Shown piece by piece: positions 44,709 through 58,000 of a DNA stretch of 64,000 nt (position 1 is the stretch's first letter; each line of letters starts with the position of its first letter). The DNA is taken from assembly GCA_015183035.1 (NCBI GenBank), contig JACZZP010000006.1:744001-808000 (forward strand), in the 5' to 3' direction. Both the position numbers and the translations under genes were made by a program. The notes beneath the pieces were generated by a model. The model made no database searches. It saw only the letters and a list, made by a program, of their open reading frames with translations, and was not told the origin of the DNA. The DNA comes from Meloidogyne chitwoodi (lineage: Eukaryota; Nematoda; Chromadorea; Rhabditida; Meloidogynidae).

Positions 44709-45212
44709 TTTAATGTTCTGAAAATTAAGTAATAAATGTTAAACAATATTTAATGACTAATTTTAAGTCTGTTTGATCCATATAAACAATAACAAAAAAA
44801 TCCGGAATTTTTTTTAGTATTTTAATCAAAGAATCCAATATTATTAGGATCTATAGGTAAAAATATAAATTTACAATAGCAATTAATTTTAATAAAACTT
44901 TTTTAAAATTTCAGCAATTTCGAAAATATTTCTTAAATCTTTCCCAAATTTAATTAATAAAACTAAATTCAAATACTTTAAAGTTCTTAAAACTAACCTT
45001 TAATTAGAAGATAAATTTATTGAGATTTGTCCAAATAATAAAACAAGTTGTAATTCAATTCAATCTTTACTTCAAAAAAGTAAAGAAAAAATATTAAAAT
45101 AGTTGATTCGTCACAAATGAACATTATTTTTGAGAAAAATAAAAAAAATAAGCTAATTTATAAATAACATAAAATAAACCAAACAAAATATGTACTAATA
45201 AATCGAAAAAAA

Positions 45213-45820
45213 TTATCTTTGAAGTCTTGGTCTTTTAACTAAATCAAAAGTTTTAATAGTTTCCGTTTCTTCTTTTTCTTCCCATATATCAGATAAAAGT
45301 GTTCCAACTAAAAATGGAAAATTTTTAAAAATGGTTTATATTCTAAAATAATTTTGGGAAAATTCAGAACAACACACAATTAGATCTTTACTTTAATTAA
45401 ATAAACGAAAAAGCTACAACCTTTGTTGCTCAAATTCCGAAAAGGATTATATACTTTTTAATATTTTATTTAATACCATTATCATTTTTCACATCATTGT
45501 ATATCCATTTTGCAAGATCGCTATCTTTTTGTTTATCACCCAAACGCTCAGCAAGCGTTAACATATTTAGACCAAAATAGTAAGCTGATAAAATGAAAGG
45601 ATAATTCTCATAGTAATAGCGACGATTATCTTCATGATGACGTAAGTTACGCCAAAGCCAAATAACTCCGAATATAAGTGAAGCATCTCCAAATGCTAAA
45701 TTGTTTGTTTTTAAAGTTAAAAATTTTTTAAATGAATTTTTAATTACCTCCTATAGTAAGTAGTAGAGGTGCCTTTCTATTTTGAGCCTTAACAGCAGAC
45801 CATAATTCGGCTAGAACCAT
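45213..45820 (-). CDS. small membrane protein of unknown function
   Basis: Three exons joined by two phase-1 introns. Starts MVLAELWSAVKAQNRKAPLL, with a hydrophobic segment FGDASLIFGVIWLW. It continues HHEDNRRYYYENYPFILSAY and YFGLNMLTLAERLGDKQKDS, and ends KTFDLVKRPRLQR. It has one clear and one possible membrane segment. No family is recognised with confidence. It starts only 178 bp downstream of the PIG-U stop codon on the same strand. Confidence 0.65.
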
Positions 45821-45997
45821 TTTGATATTAAAATTAAATAATTTATTAAGATTGTATTAAATTATTAAATATTAAACAGATTTGACAAAAAAAGAATAAA
45901 AATAAATTCTATAAAAATATAATTTTAAATTAATTTTAAAAAGGAATATTTAAAAAATAAAATATATTAAAAACAAATATTAAATATTTAAATTTAT

Positions 45998-48062
45998 TAT
46001 AAAAAAGGGCTAATATTAATAAGCTTAAGTCCTTCATACTGTTTTTCAACCTCTTCTTCACCTCCATTTTCTTTAACAATTTCTGCTCGTAAAAATGAAC
46101 TAATTAAATCAGCAACAGTAAAAATCTTTAAGAAAATTATTTAAATTTCCCAAAAATTATCAAAATTTATTACTTGTGCAATAGAAAAAACCCAAATAAT
46201 AGCAAAAAAGAAATTAGCATTTCCAGATCCAATATGTACCCACATACTCCACATAATTGGTGAAAGAACAAATGTTGCCAAAATTGTACAGCCTATTATT
46301 AAACGCTGACGAAGATCTATGAAAAAATCAATTTTAATATTATTAAGTTAAGGTTTATTAAAGAAGAATTTTTGAAAAAAATGTAAAAGATAAAGGAGAA
46401 ATCTTCAATTTGTAATTTTTAAAATTATTTTTCAGACTGGTAGTAGCGATATCTCAGAAATTATTATGCATATTTGAATAAATAATTTTAGTTAAAAAAT
46501 CGGAATCCCCCGATATTTTCAGTGCGGTTTCATTTTCTGAAACAAAAATACAAATCGATGAAATTTAAAAAAATTACGAAATTAACGGTGTACGTTTTTT
46601 AAAAAACAAAAAATTACATTTATGTAAATCAATAAATGCAGTAATTATTGGCAAATAAAGAGATGTTTCTGCATATGAAGGATATGGAGAAAACAAAGCA
46701 ACAATAATTAAAAGAATTAAAAATAATAAATTTGGATTTTTTCTAAATTAAATAAAAACATTTTTTATTAAAGCGTGTTGAAGACCTTAATAAGGCTGAT
46801 AAAGGTATAACATAAATAATTGTATTTAATTGAAACACACAAAGAAATAATGAACGAAAATGATCAAAAACCTTAAAATAAATAATATTTTTTTTAATAT
46901 TTTATTTAAAAACCTGAGTAAAGAAATACCAAAAAATTCCTGTATTTGGTGTCAAATCAGGAACAGTCAAACTATTAAAAATTAAATTAATTAAAAATAT
47001 TTTTTTAAATATTTACAAAAATCCAAAAGTGCTTCTTAACATATCCTTCCAATTATCCTCCAAAAAAAGATTTAAAGAAAATAATAAAAATGATGAGAAT
47101 ATAAAATTAAAAATAAGAGAACATTTTTGTTGATTAAAATTTAAAATTAAAGGTGCTAATAAAATTAAATAATAAGGATTTAATTGTGTTGCCAAAGAAA
47201 GATTTAAAATTGAAATTAATAAATTTCCTTAATTTTAAGGGAATATTTGTATTTTTAAAATTAAATATTTTTACCTTTATTTAAAAAATATAGAGATATT
47301 GCAACAAATAAATTAACTAAAGAAGAAAGATTTGAAATTGTCCAACATCCAATAGTCATGGGATTGAGCAGATAACTGTTTATACAAATATTACTTATAT
47401 TTTGTAAAACTTTATTAAAATAAAATTGAGCAAATTTTTTTAGCATCTTAAGTCCTCTTCAAACAATTTTTAGAGTTCATAAAATAAAGGGTACATAATA
47501 AAGGGTAAGATTTATTCGAATAGTTTTTGAATATTTGTATTTTTGGTGTCTGGAGCATTTTAAAACAAGGATAAAAATATATATCTATAATTTTTTATCA
47601 AAATGAAAACCTTGAAAATGCAAGTAAACCAAAAGATTGAGCTTTATTTAAAGAAATATCGACTGAATCTCCAAAAGATGAACATTTTTTCAAAATATAG
47701 TCTTCCACAAATTTTCCAATAAAATATGCACAAAATATGTCAAAAAGCTAAATAAAATTATTTTTATTTTTTCCTTAAATTTATAAAAAACCGTCCATTG
47801 AAATTTTAACAAAAAAGGATAGTCAAGTGATGATTTGAAGGTATAAATAACAATTGGCAACTAAATAAAAAATTAAAAAGATATAAATTAACAAAAAAAC
47901 CACATGAACCAGATCACCATCATAAACATTATGGCCATATTTCTGAAGAAAAACAGCTTCTCTTAAACGTTTTAAACTATTCCAAGGTGTTGAAAATGTT
48001 GGAAGTTGCTCAATAAATTCATAAAGATATTTAACTGCAAATAATCGGAGAAAAACAGCCAA
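45998..48062 (-). CDS. PIGU: PIG-U, GPI transamidase subunit
   Basis: A multi-exon multi-spanning membrane protein starting MAVFLRLFAVKYLYEFIEQL. The family's marks are YLLNPMTIGCWTISNLSSLV, then NLSLATQLNPYYLILLAPLI, the signature TPNTGIFWYFFTQVFDHFRS followed by LFLCVFQLNTIIYVIPLSA, and GSGNANFFFAIIWVFS near the end. PIG-U is a subunit of the ER complex that cleaves a C-terminal peptide and attaches the GPI anchor. The final residues KLINISPFL are not conserved. It heads the co-oriented run of five genes. Confidence 0.9.
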
Positions 48063-49075
48063 AATGATAATCCTTTAATTTTTTAATTAAAAATAAAAAA
48101 TAAATAAAATGATTAAAACTTCCACTTGAGACCTAGAAATATTTGAAATACTTATTGTTTTTAAATGGCTGTTAAGATGAAAGTGCACAAAAACTTTTAT
48201 TTAATTAAATGGTCCTTATTCTGTTTGGGAAGATCTTTTAATAGAGAGGGGGTTCTTGTATTGATTGGAAAGGATTTTCTTTAATTAGGTTTAAAGTGGA
48301 AAATTAAAAAGGACAAAGTGAAAGTTTACCATATTTTCTTATTTTTTGAGTTCTTTTCAGTAACATTAGCAGATTGATGAGTCATTTATTGATTAATTAT
48401 TTTTGTTGTCTTAATTAGCCAGTTTTAAGAGAATAAATAAGTTCATTGAATATTTTAAATAAATGCTTATTTTTAATTTAAATTAAATCGAAAATAATCT
48501 CAAAACTTTTTTAAATGAAAAATTTCAGAAATTTTTTAAAAATTTCTTTTGCCTAATTCTAAGGTTTTTAGAGATTTAAAATAAATGGATAAACATTTTT
48601 TTATTTTATTTCAGTTTTTAGATAATTAAAAATTTTTTTTAGAATTTTCAAGTTGTGGGACGAATTGTCATTTTATGTAAAAAAAGTATTGAATTAGGGT
48701 ACAACTCAACTGAGTCTGGCACAACTGACTGAGTCACGCTTTGTTCATAGTCAAAAAATTCGTTTATTTTTATCTCATTCGACTCAGCTCGAAGAGCTCT
48801 TTCAAATGAGCTATCATTTGTATTTTTTATAATTTGTATATAGGAAAAAACTTGAGTTTAACTTTAAAACGGTGACTCAGTTGAGCCAGACTCAGTTGAA
48901 CTCTCCCTTGAATTAATCATCGGCCTTTGTTAAAAACAAAAATAAGTTAAAAATAATGTTCTACTAATTAATTAAATTTCTTTTTAATATTCTAATTTAA
49001 TTATGTATATTCTAAAAACAATTTTAAAAAATTTATTTTTAGGGTATATTTATTTTTAAATTATTTTCTAAAAAT
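48063..49075. other. intergenic region with one MITE
   Basis: About 1 kb between divergently transcribed PIG-U and the DOCK gene. Apart from the inverted-repeat element at 48696-48908 it is AT-rich and without recognisable features. Confidence 0.6.
48696..48908. mobile_element. MITE with AGGGnnnnnTCAACTGAGTC ends
   Basis: The element is 213 bp with imperfect inverted ends of about 24 bp (ctcaactgagtctggc and gccagactcagttgaa) and flanking tgaatt at 48690-48695 and 48909-48914. The interior contains a tcattcgactcagctcgaag segment also present in the 35519 MITE. The superfamily is not assigned. Confidence 0.6.
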
Positions 49076-52000
49076 ATGCTAAAAAACAACAATAATTATA
49101 ACCAAAAACATTTTGTTGTAATTTGTAATTTTTTATATCCTTCTAACTCAGAAGAAGACAACAAAAATAAAATTTTAAATAAAGAATTAAAAAATACAGA
49201 AAATTTTGAAAACAAAAAATCAGAATTTCCAATTAATTTTCTTGAATTATGGGTTGGTGATTTTGTTAAAATAATTTCCTCTAATGGAGAATGGTGTTTT
49301 GGTTATCGATTGGAAGAACCTGAAAACCAAGGAATTTTTCCTTTTTCTTATGTTCAAGAAATGACTAACAAATATATTGAGGAAAAACAAAATTTAGCTG
49401 AAAATGAGGCTGAAAGATTGGCTAGTGATATTAGCGAGGCATTAAAGGTTTTTTTATTTTTCAAAGAATTTCTGGTATTTTTTATCAAATTTTTTGAAAA
49501 TTAAATGAAATGTCCAAAAGAAAGATTGTCCAAAATAAAATTTTTAAGAATATTTTTTAAATTTTAAAGGAATGGATAGAAATAATAAAATTTAATTATG
49601 GAGAAGGTATTTCAACTTTATGTCAATTTGAACAACAAATAAATTTAATTAAACAATTACTTGTTGTTAAAAGACAAATCTGTTCTGGTACAGTTACAGC
49701 TGAAGAAATTAGAGAATATAAATTGGTTTGTTTTTTTAATTTTTTAAATTAAAATGAATATTATTTAGAATTTATTAAAATATAATTATTAATTAATTAA
49801 ATATATTTTCGTAAATAATATATCTATTACCTTTACAAAAACAATTATTAATAGTGTTTATAATTAAAAATTTATTTTAGAAAATATTTTAAAATTAAAA
49901 AACATTAAAAAATAAAGGATAATTTGATCAAATTATTTAAAAAAAAATTAAATATTTTTTTTATTTTGCTGCTTTTTATTTTTTAACGTGCTTTTAGTAA
50001 CTATGTATGTATATTACAGCATTTTTTGCCTATTATTTTAAATCAATCTATTCATTTTTTTTGATGATTAATTCAATATATATTTAAATGTTAAAAAATA
50101 TATAATAATTAAAAATTATATTTTTTTAATTAATATTTTAAATAAAAAATAAACATTTTTTAGGTTTTAGCAGATGTAATTGACTCTGTTAATTATTTAT
50201 TAAATTTAAATATGCAAATTAGAGATGATCAAGGAATTTATGCAAATATTCAAGGCATAATTTCATTTATTTTTTAAGAATTATTTTTTAACAGATTTTT
50301 CAATAATTTCTTCATATAAAAGACATGAACAAATTTATGAAAAAATAAATAAAAATTCTAAAAATATAATTAATTCATTTTTGGAAGATAAATTTTTAAC
50401 AAAAAAATTAAACAACAAAAAATATTTAAATAATAAAAATAAATATTTTATATTAATTTGTGTTGATTTGACTGAATTTGAAAAATATTTAAATAATAAT
50501 GAAGAAATTAATAATAATATTGAATTAATTTTTGGACTAGGAAAAACATTTTATAATAATACTACTAAAAATAAAGTTTGTTTGTTTTTTATTATATTTT
50601 TTTAATATTTATATATTTTTGTTAAAAATGAGATTTAGAGGGAGTATTTAATAAATATTTATTTGAAAAATAAAAAATATTAATTTTATTTTTTAAAGTT
50701 TTCGATCAGCTCTTTTCTCATTTTCTTTTTAAATTTTAGGTTTCGATTTTGATTTTTAACAAAAATAATTTTTTTATTATAAATTCTTTCAATAAATTAA
50801 TTTTAAAATTCTCTGAGTAACTCATAAATAAAAATTTTAAATAAATTTAAACTTCATCTTTTTCAGTCTACCCAACCATTAACAGAACCATTTACCATTC
50901 GTTTACCAAAAAATATTAATAATAAAAATAAACAACAATTAAATTCTTTTACTAAACAACAAAATAAAGTTTTATTTATTGAAATTTCAGAATCTGATTT
51001 AGAAAATATTTCTTTATGGATGACTGCTTTAATTATTGGACCTATTGGATATAATTGTAGTAATAAATTTTAATTATATTTTTTAATTTATTTAAGTTGG
51101 TAGTCTTGGAGGAGGTGATTATGATGTTCGTCAATATTATGCACATGGCTATATTGAATTAGGTGAATTACTTAAAGAAATGGTTAATAAAGAACAACGA
51201 GAACTTACAATAATACTTCAAAGAAAGGTTTTTTTAATAAATAAATAAAATTTATTTTTTATTAAAAATTTAAAATAAAATATTAAAAATAAATTTTTAT
51301 TTAAGTTAACAGAACAAATATTAATATCAACAACATCTTTTCAAAATAATAATTCTTTAACTAGTAATTTAAATATTAATAATAATTCATTAAAAAATGA
51401 AAAAATTCCAATAATATTAAATTTACAATTATTTAATGAATTTAATAATTCTTTAATAAATAATATTTCAATTCTTAAAACTTTAAAAATTGAAAATGAA
51501 AATATTTGTATTAATAGAAATGAATTATTTATTTGGCTAAAAGATGCTGATTTTCATGGAATTTGTAAATCAGAAAAAAGTATTGAGGTATTTTTTATTT
51601 TTTTAAATTTTTAAATTTTAATTTACTTTTTTATTTATTATATATTTTATTTTTTTATAAAATTAAAAATTTAAAAATAATTTAATTTAGGCAGTTGTCT
51701 CTGTAGTTGATGATGAAGGTATTTTCTTACCTGAAGCAATTGAGGTTTTAATTTATTTTAAATATTTATTAATTAAGTAAAAATATATTAATTATTAATT
51801 AATAAATAATATCTTTTATTAGATAATAACACCAGAAGGGGCATTTCGTGAAAGCAGTTTTCGTTGTCGAGTTTGGCCTTCAACTGATCGTCCAAGATTT
51901 AATGAATTAATTAAAGTATTATTACCTAATCAAGAAATAAAGAATTTACATTTACAGGTATAAAATTAAAATTAAAAAAATAATTTCTTTTTAAAGATTC

Positions 52001-55000
52001 TTTTTTACAATAAATCATTTATTAACATTGATAATAATAGAAAATCATTATATAATAATACAAATAATAATTCAAATACAATTAAAAAAGACAATAATAA
52101 TGGCCCTTTTGCTTTATCATTTCTTCATTTAATTAAAGATTATATTCTTTGTAATAATGATGAAGATGAATTATTTATTTATCGTTTAGACCGTACAAAA
52201 AGTGTTATTGATGGTAATTCAAAAACTATAACACCTTTAAGTATTTGTTATTTGAATAATCCAGCAAAGAAAAAAGAATCTCAAGGAATTAATGGAGGAC
52301 AGATTATTAGGTAAATAATAATTTTTAAATTATCTCTAAGTGAAATTAGTGACCTTGAAGAGGATAAATCAATCCTCGGATGCCAACGACTTTTTCTTTT
52401 TTTTTAATAAAATTAACAAAAAAAAATTTTTTTCACTAAATTACAGTGATAATCAAGTATTTTCTTCAAATAAATCACGTTCTTCTTCAATTTCTAGTAC
52501 ATCATTACCTTCTGCTTTAGATTTATCATTAATTCAACAACAATTAATAAATCAAAATATTTGTAATGGTTATATTTTTTGTGAAAGAAATACTTTACAT
52601 TTTCAATCATTTATTTGTTCACAATTACATTGTAATAATAATTTATTAATTAAGGTAAGTATATTAATTTTTATTTAATTTTATTAATTTTTTATAATTT
52701 TTTAATTTTCTCCAGCATTTTTATTATTTCTAAAATATCCACCTTTTATTTCAAGCTGATTTTATAAAAAGATTTTACATAGAAAAATTAAAAAATACAA
52801 TCTAAAATATTTATAAAATTTTCGAAAATTTTTCATGTTAAATTTGTTATATTTTAAGAAAAAAAAGAAAATGAAATTTTAAAATTTTAAGTTTTTAAAA
52901 AATTAAATTTCTACGCTCTCCATTCCTAATTTGTGTGTTTAGAATTGTTTAATAGTAAAACAATTAAAATAATAAAATCTGTTCTTAAAACTAAAATAAA
53001 ATCCTAAAATTAAAATTAAGTATATTAAATTTATTTTTAATAAATTATTTTAATTTTATTTAAAAAAAGATTCTTCGTTGGCGTGATTATTGTAGTAATA
53101 ATAATAATAAACAACAAATTAATAATATTTTAAAAAAATATTTAATTGAATTTATTAATTCTAATTTAAATAATTATTTTAATGAAATTATTAAATTTTT
53201 AAATAATTTAATTGATTCATTTTTTCAAATTGCTGATGAATATTTAAATTTAGAAGAATATATATTTAATTCATTAATTCATTTATTTTCTTATAAAGGA
53301 GAATTTATTTTAATAATTAAAGAAAAATGGGAAGAATATATTAAAAGAATGTTTTGGATTAATGCTAGTGATTTTCTTTTGGATAATTTTATTAGGTTAA
53401 TTATTTTAATTTAATTTTAATATTATAGGTAATTTAATTAATTAATTATTTTTAAAATTTAAAAAGAAAATAAATTTTTAAAATTAATTTTAACTCTTTA
53501 AAAAAGTGAAATAAATCAAAAGAATATTTAAAAAATAAAAACCCTTTAAAAATAATACTTTAAATTTTTATAATTATTTTCTAAGACAAAGTGTTTTGAT
53601 ATTATTTTTCCTAATGATTCCCCCAATGTTTTACCCCTTCTCTTCACTTTAAAATTAATAATATAATTCCAAAAGTTTATATTATTACACATATTTAAAT
53701 ATTTAGTTTTAATTTATATTATTATTATTAATTTATTCTTCTAAATATCTTAGCCTTTTTTTAAATTAAATTTAGACATTTTTTGGTTAAAAATTATTAA
53801 AAACAAATATTTAATTTAATATAAATCAACTAATTTTCCCTTATTTTAGATATTTAAAAAATGATAATAATAATAATGAAAATAATATTAAACAATTAAA
53901 TAAAAATTCTTCATTCAATTTATCTTCTCAAAAAATAACAACAACTTCTTCTTCTTCTTTTACTTCTTTTGTTAAAAAAATTGAAAATTTAGAAGAAAAT
54001 GAAGAAGAAAAACAAAAAGATGTTTATTTAATTAATTTATTTAAATCAATGGAATTAATTATAAAATTAGCTATTAATTCAAAAAATTCAAAATTATTAT
54101 ATTTAATTGCAAAAAATGAACAAAATAAAAATATTAAATTAATAATTGAAGAAGAAAAACAAAAATTAATTAAACAAATTAATTTAATTTTTAAATTAAT
54201 TTTAAATTTTTTTGAAAATTCAGAACAAACAGATTTAACATTTAATTTTAATATTAAAAGAATAAAAAAACATCGAAATTCTATTTTAAAATATTTTCCT
54301 TCTATTATCTCTCCTATTATTGAAAATGGCATTTATACACTTTTATATTTAACTAAGTATGAAAAATAATTTTTTGGCTAAATTTGTTATATTTGTGGAA
54401 TTCTTTTAATTCTTAATTTAGGAAATTTTTAAATTTTTTGCCAATTTTATTTAAAAAAAATTTATATACGCGTTTTTGAACATTTTGAAGCGATTTTTAC
54501 CAATCTTTTGACCTCTAGATTTTTTTTTAATTTCCTAAAAGTGTTATGAAAATTTAGGAATGCCTTATAGACACAGAAAAAACATTTTCTTATATTTTTG
54601 ATTTTTCTGTTTTCAAAATTTAGAAAATATGTATCTTATTTTAGGAATTTTTTAATAATTTATCCTAACATAAGAGATACATTTTCCTTTAATTTTATCT
54701 ATTTTTTTAATTTTTAATAATTTATCTATTTTTATTTTAGATTTGTCAAAAAAATAGTTAACAACGTTTCAGAAAATATTATTTACCCAAATAAAGAATT
54801 ATTACCATTTTTGGGAAAAATAATTAATTCAGAGGTTTTTTTTAATTTATTAAAATATTTTATTAATTTTATTAAAGCTTTTTATTGATTTTAATTGTCG
54901 TTCTTTACTTTTGGAACTTTTTCTTGATTTAATTTTAAGTCAAATACAACCATTTAATCAAAATAATAATAATATTTTACAAAGGAGAGCATCAATTACT

Positions 55001-58000
55001 GCTGTTTTTGTAGAAGAAAATATTCAATCTAATATTGGGTAATTAAATATTTAAATATTATTTTTGGTATTTTAGCCAATTGGAATAATTTAATATAAAA
55101 TACTATAAATTAATTAAAATATATTATTTAGATCTAATCAAAATAAACCTGAAGCCGTTGAACTTTCAGCAAAAATAATTGTTGAAATGCTTGAAATATT
55201 ATTTCCACATCAAAAAGAAAGCAAATTTAGACAAATTGGAACTTGTTTTGAATTAGAAATTATTTTACAAAAAACAATACGTCCTGTTATTCAAACAATG
55301 TAAAAATAAATAAATAAATAATTTAATTTAAAATATATCTATCTCGCATTAGAAATATTTTGTGTTTTTTTATCTCAAAAATTAAATATATTTTTTTGGA
55401 AATTTTGTTTGAATTAATTATGAAAAATAATTTAATAATTATATGTATTCAAAGGACATAATTTTTTATTTTAATTTTGTTATATTATTTATTTATTTTC
55501 AAAAAAAAACTTTAAATAATTAATTATATTTTAGGGTAACATTGTTAGGTGATCCTCAACTACAAAGACCTTTACATTCTCTTCTACTTGCTATTTTGGA
55601 TAAATTATCTGCTCCTCATTTTAAAAAATATTTTTCAAAATTGGAACATTCTTTGAATAAGTAAGAATAATTTTTAATATTTTTTTAAATTCGGTTCGAA
55701 TCCAAGTGTTCGGGTTTCGATACAAATTTATTTAAATTAATAAATTATTTAAAAAATGAATGGTAATGTCAAAATCTCAAAAACCCAATCTCATAAATAA
55801 ATTTAATAAAAAATAAAATAAACGCCCAATTACAGAGAGCACAGAGTAAGTTAACCTTCTCATACCTTATGCCCTTTTTAACTATTTTCTTTATTTAATA
55901 TTTATTTTATTAATAATTGTTGTGTCTTAATTTTTCTAAAAATCAAATAAACTTAACAAAACAAGTTTTGGTTAAGTAAAATTTTAAAATGTCAACTATT
56001 CGAATCTGGGTTCGGATTTTATCAAAATTTCCTAATTTTTAATAAATTTATTTTAAAAATTTTCTTTTACAAAACAAAGGATTGATGCCCTTTCTGAAAT
56101 GCTTCACATGTTCAGAGATCTTTTATCTCGTTGTCCAGCCCCAAAAGAATGGTCACAAATTCGTTTGGCACAAGCAAAAATTTTTTTAAAAATTATTCGA
56201 TTTTCTGGAGCTTTTTTACAAAATGAATTTTTATTTGAAAATAAATTTTGTGGTCAATTATGGTTAGAATGTATGTTTAGTTGTATTGCTGTAATTAAAT
56301 GGGCATGTTTAGAAAAAGGTAAAAAGAAATAAAATTATTTAAAAAAATAAAAATAATTTAAAGTTGATCTGAGAAGAAAAAATAATCCAATACGTAATTA
56401 TTTAAAAGGAAGTGGAAATGGTACTATTCAAGATTTATATGAAAATGCAATCAAGATTTTATTGTAAGTTTTTTTATATTTTTTAAAATTAAATAATTAC
56501 TAAAAAAATTTATTATTTATAAATTAGAAAAAACTCTCGTTATAAGGACATAATTATTTAAAAGAGACTTTATTGCTTTAATTTAATTTCTTTAAAAATT
56601 AAATATAAATATAAATATATATCTTATAATTAAAGTTAATTAATTAATTATTTTATATGTTAAAATTATTAAATTCAGTTAATATACCTATTTTAAATTA
56701 ACTCTTCACTTCTTTTTACTTAACTATATTCCTAAAGTTCTAAATAATATTTTTTAAATATTTGCAATATAATTAAATTTAATTTCCTATTAAATTTATT
56801 TTTATAAAATTAAATAGATCATTATGGTATTCACTTAGTCCAGAACAAAAAATTCAATTATTACCAGAAATGGTTGAACCAATATTTGAGGTATAATAAT
56901 ATTAAATATTTATTTATTAATTTATTTTTAAAGTTAACTTTTTTAAATAATTCTTCTAAAATTCGTCTTATTTTATTACCAATATTTTTTGATATGTTAT
57001 ACACTGAATATTTTATTAAATTTACAAAAACTTTATTAATAAATACTTCAACAGATGTTGTTTTAAGAAAAACATTTTTTCAAAAACAAACACAACAACA
57101 AAGTTTAAATAAAAGTTTATTTTTTGAAGAATTTGTTAAAAGATTAGATATTTGTTTAGATGGAATTAAAAATAATAATTTAATATTTAATGAATTTAAA
57201 GTAATTTTATTTAAATTAAATTAATTTAAAAATAATTAAAGATTGATTTAAATATAATATTTGAAGAAAAAATAAAAACTTTGGAAAGTGAAGAAATTAA
57301 TTGTTTAAATGTTGTTGATTCCTTAGCTAGCACAACACGATTTTTTGTTAAGGTATTAAAAGAATATTTTCTTTTAATTTAAATTTAATTATTAAAAATT
57401 AAAAATTTTAGAGTATAAATAAATTAATTGATCTTTACTCTTCATATTTATCAATATTAAAAATTGAAAATCAAACAATTGAAGTAGGGCTATTTTGTAC
57501 AGTTCAATTAATTGAATTTTATCATGAAATGGGACAAAACAATCTTTATATTATTTATTTGTATTTTAAAATAATAATTTTAGAATTTCATTTTTAGATA
57601 TAAATTATATGATTTACACATTTCTGCTGAAAATTGGGTAGAAGCAGCAATAACACTAAAAAGACATTCTTCTCTTTTAAATTGGACAAATGAATGTCCT
57701 TTAAAATATCTTTATGGTTCTCGTAAACAAAATTTAATATTTAATACACAAATGGGTTTAAAAGAATATATTTGTTTAGAAATGGTTAAATTATTTGAAA
57801 AAGGTGTTAATTAATAATTTTTATTTATTAAAAAAAACTTTTTTTTTAAAGCTAAACATTGGGAATTAGCAATTGAAATAAATAGAGAATTAATTAATGT
57901 TTATGAAACAATTTTGTAAGAAAAATTAATTTTTATTTAATTTTTATTTTTTTTAAATAGATTTGATTATGAAAAATTATCAGAATTATTAAAAAAGAAT

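Noticed and set aside
54024..54332. Minus-strand 102-residue frame
   Set aside because: Antisense shadow of a DOCK exon made of AT-rich codons.
55693..55703. Perfect box B word ggttcgaatcc
   Set aside because: No box A or stem pairing at the right distance; it lies in a DOCK intron and is probably chance.
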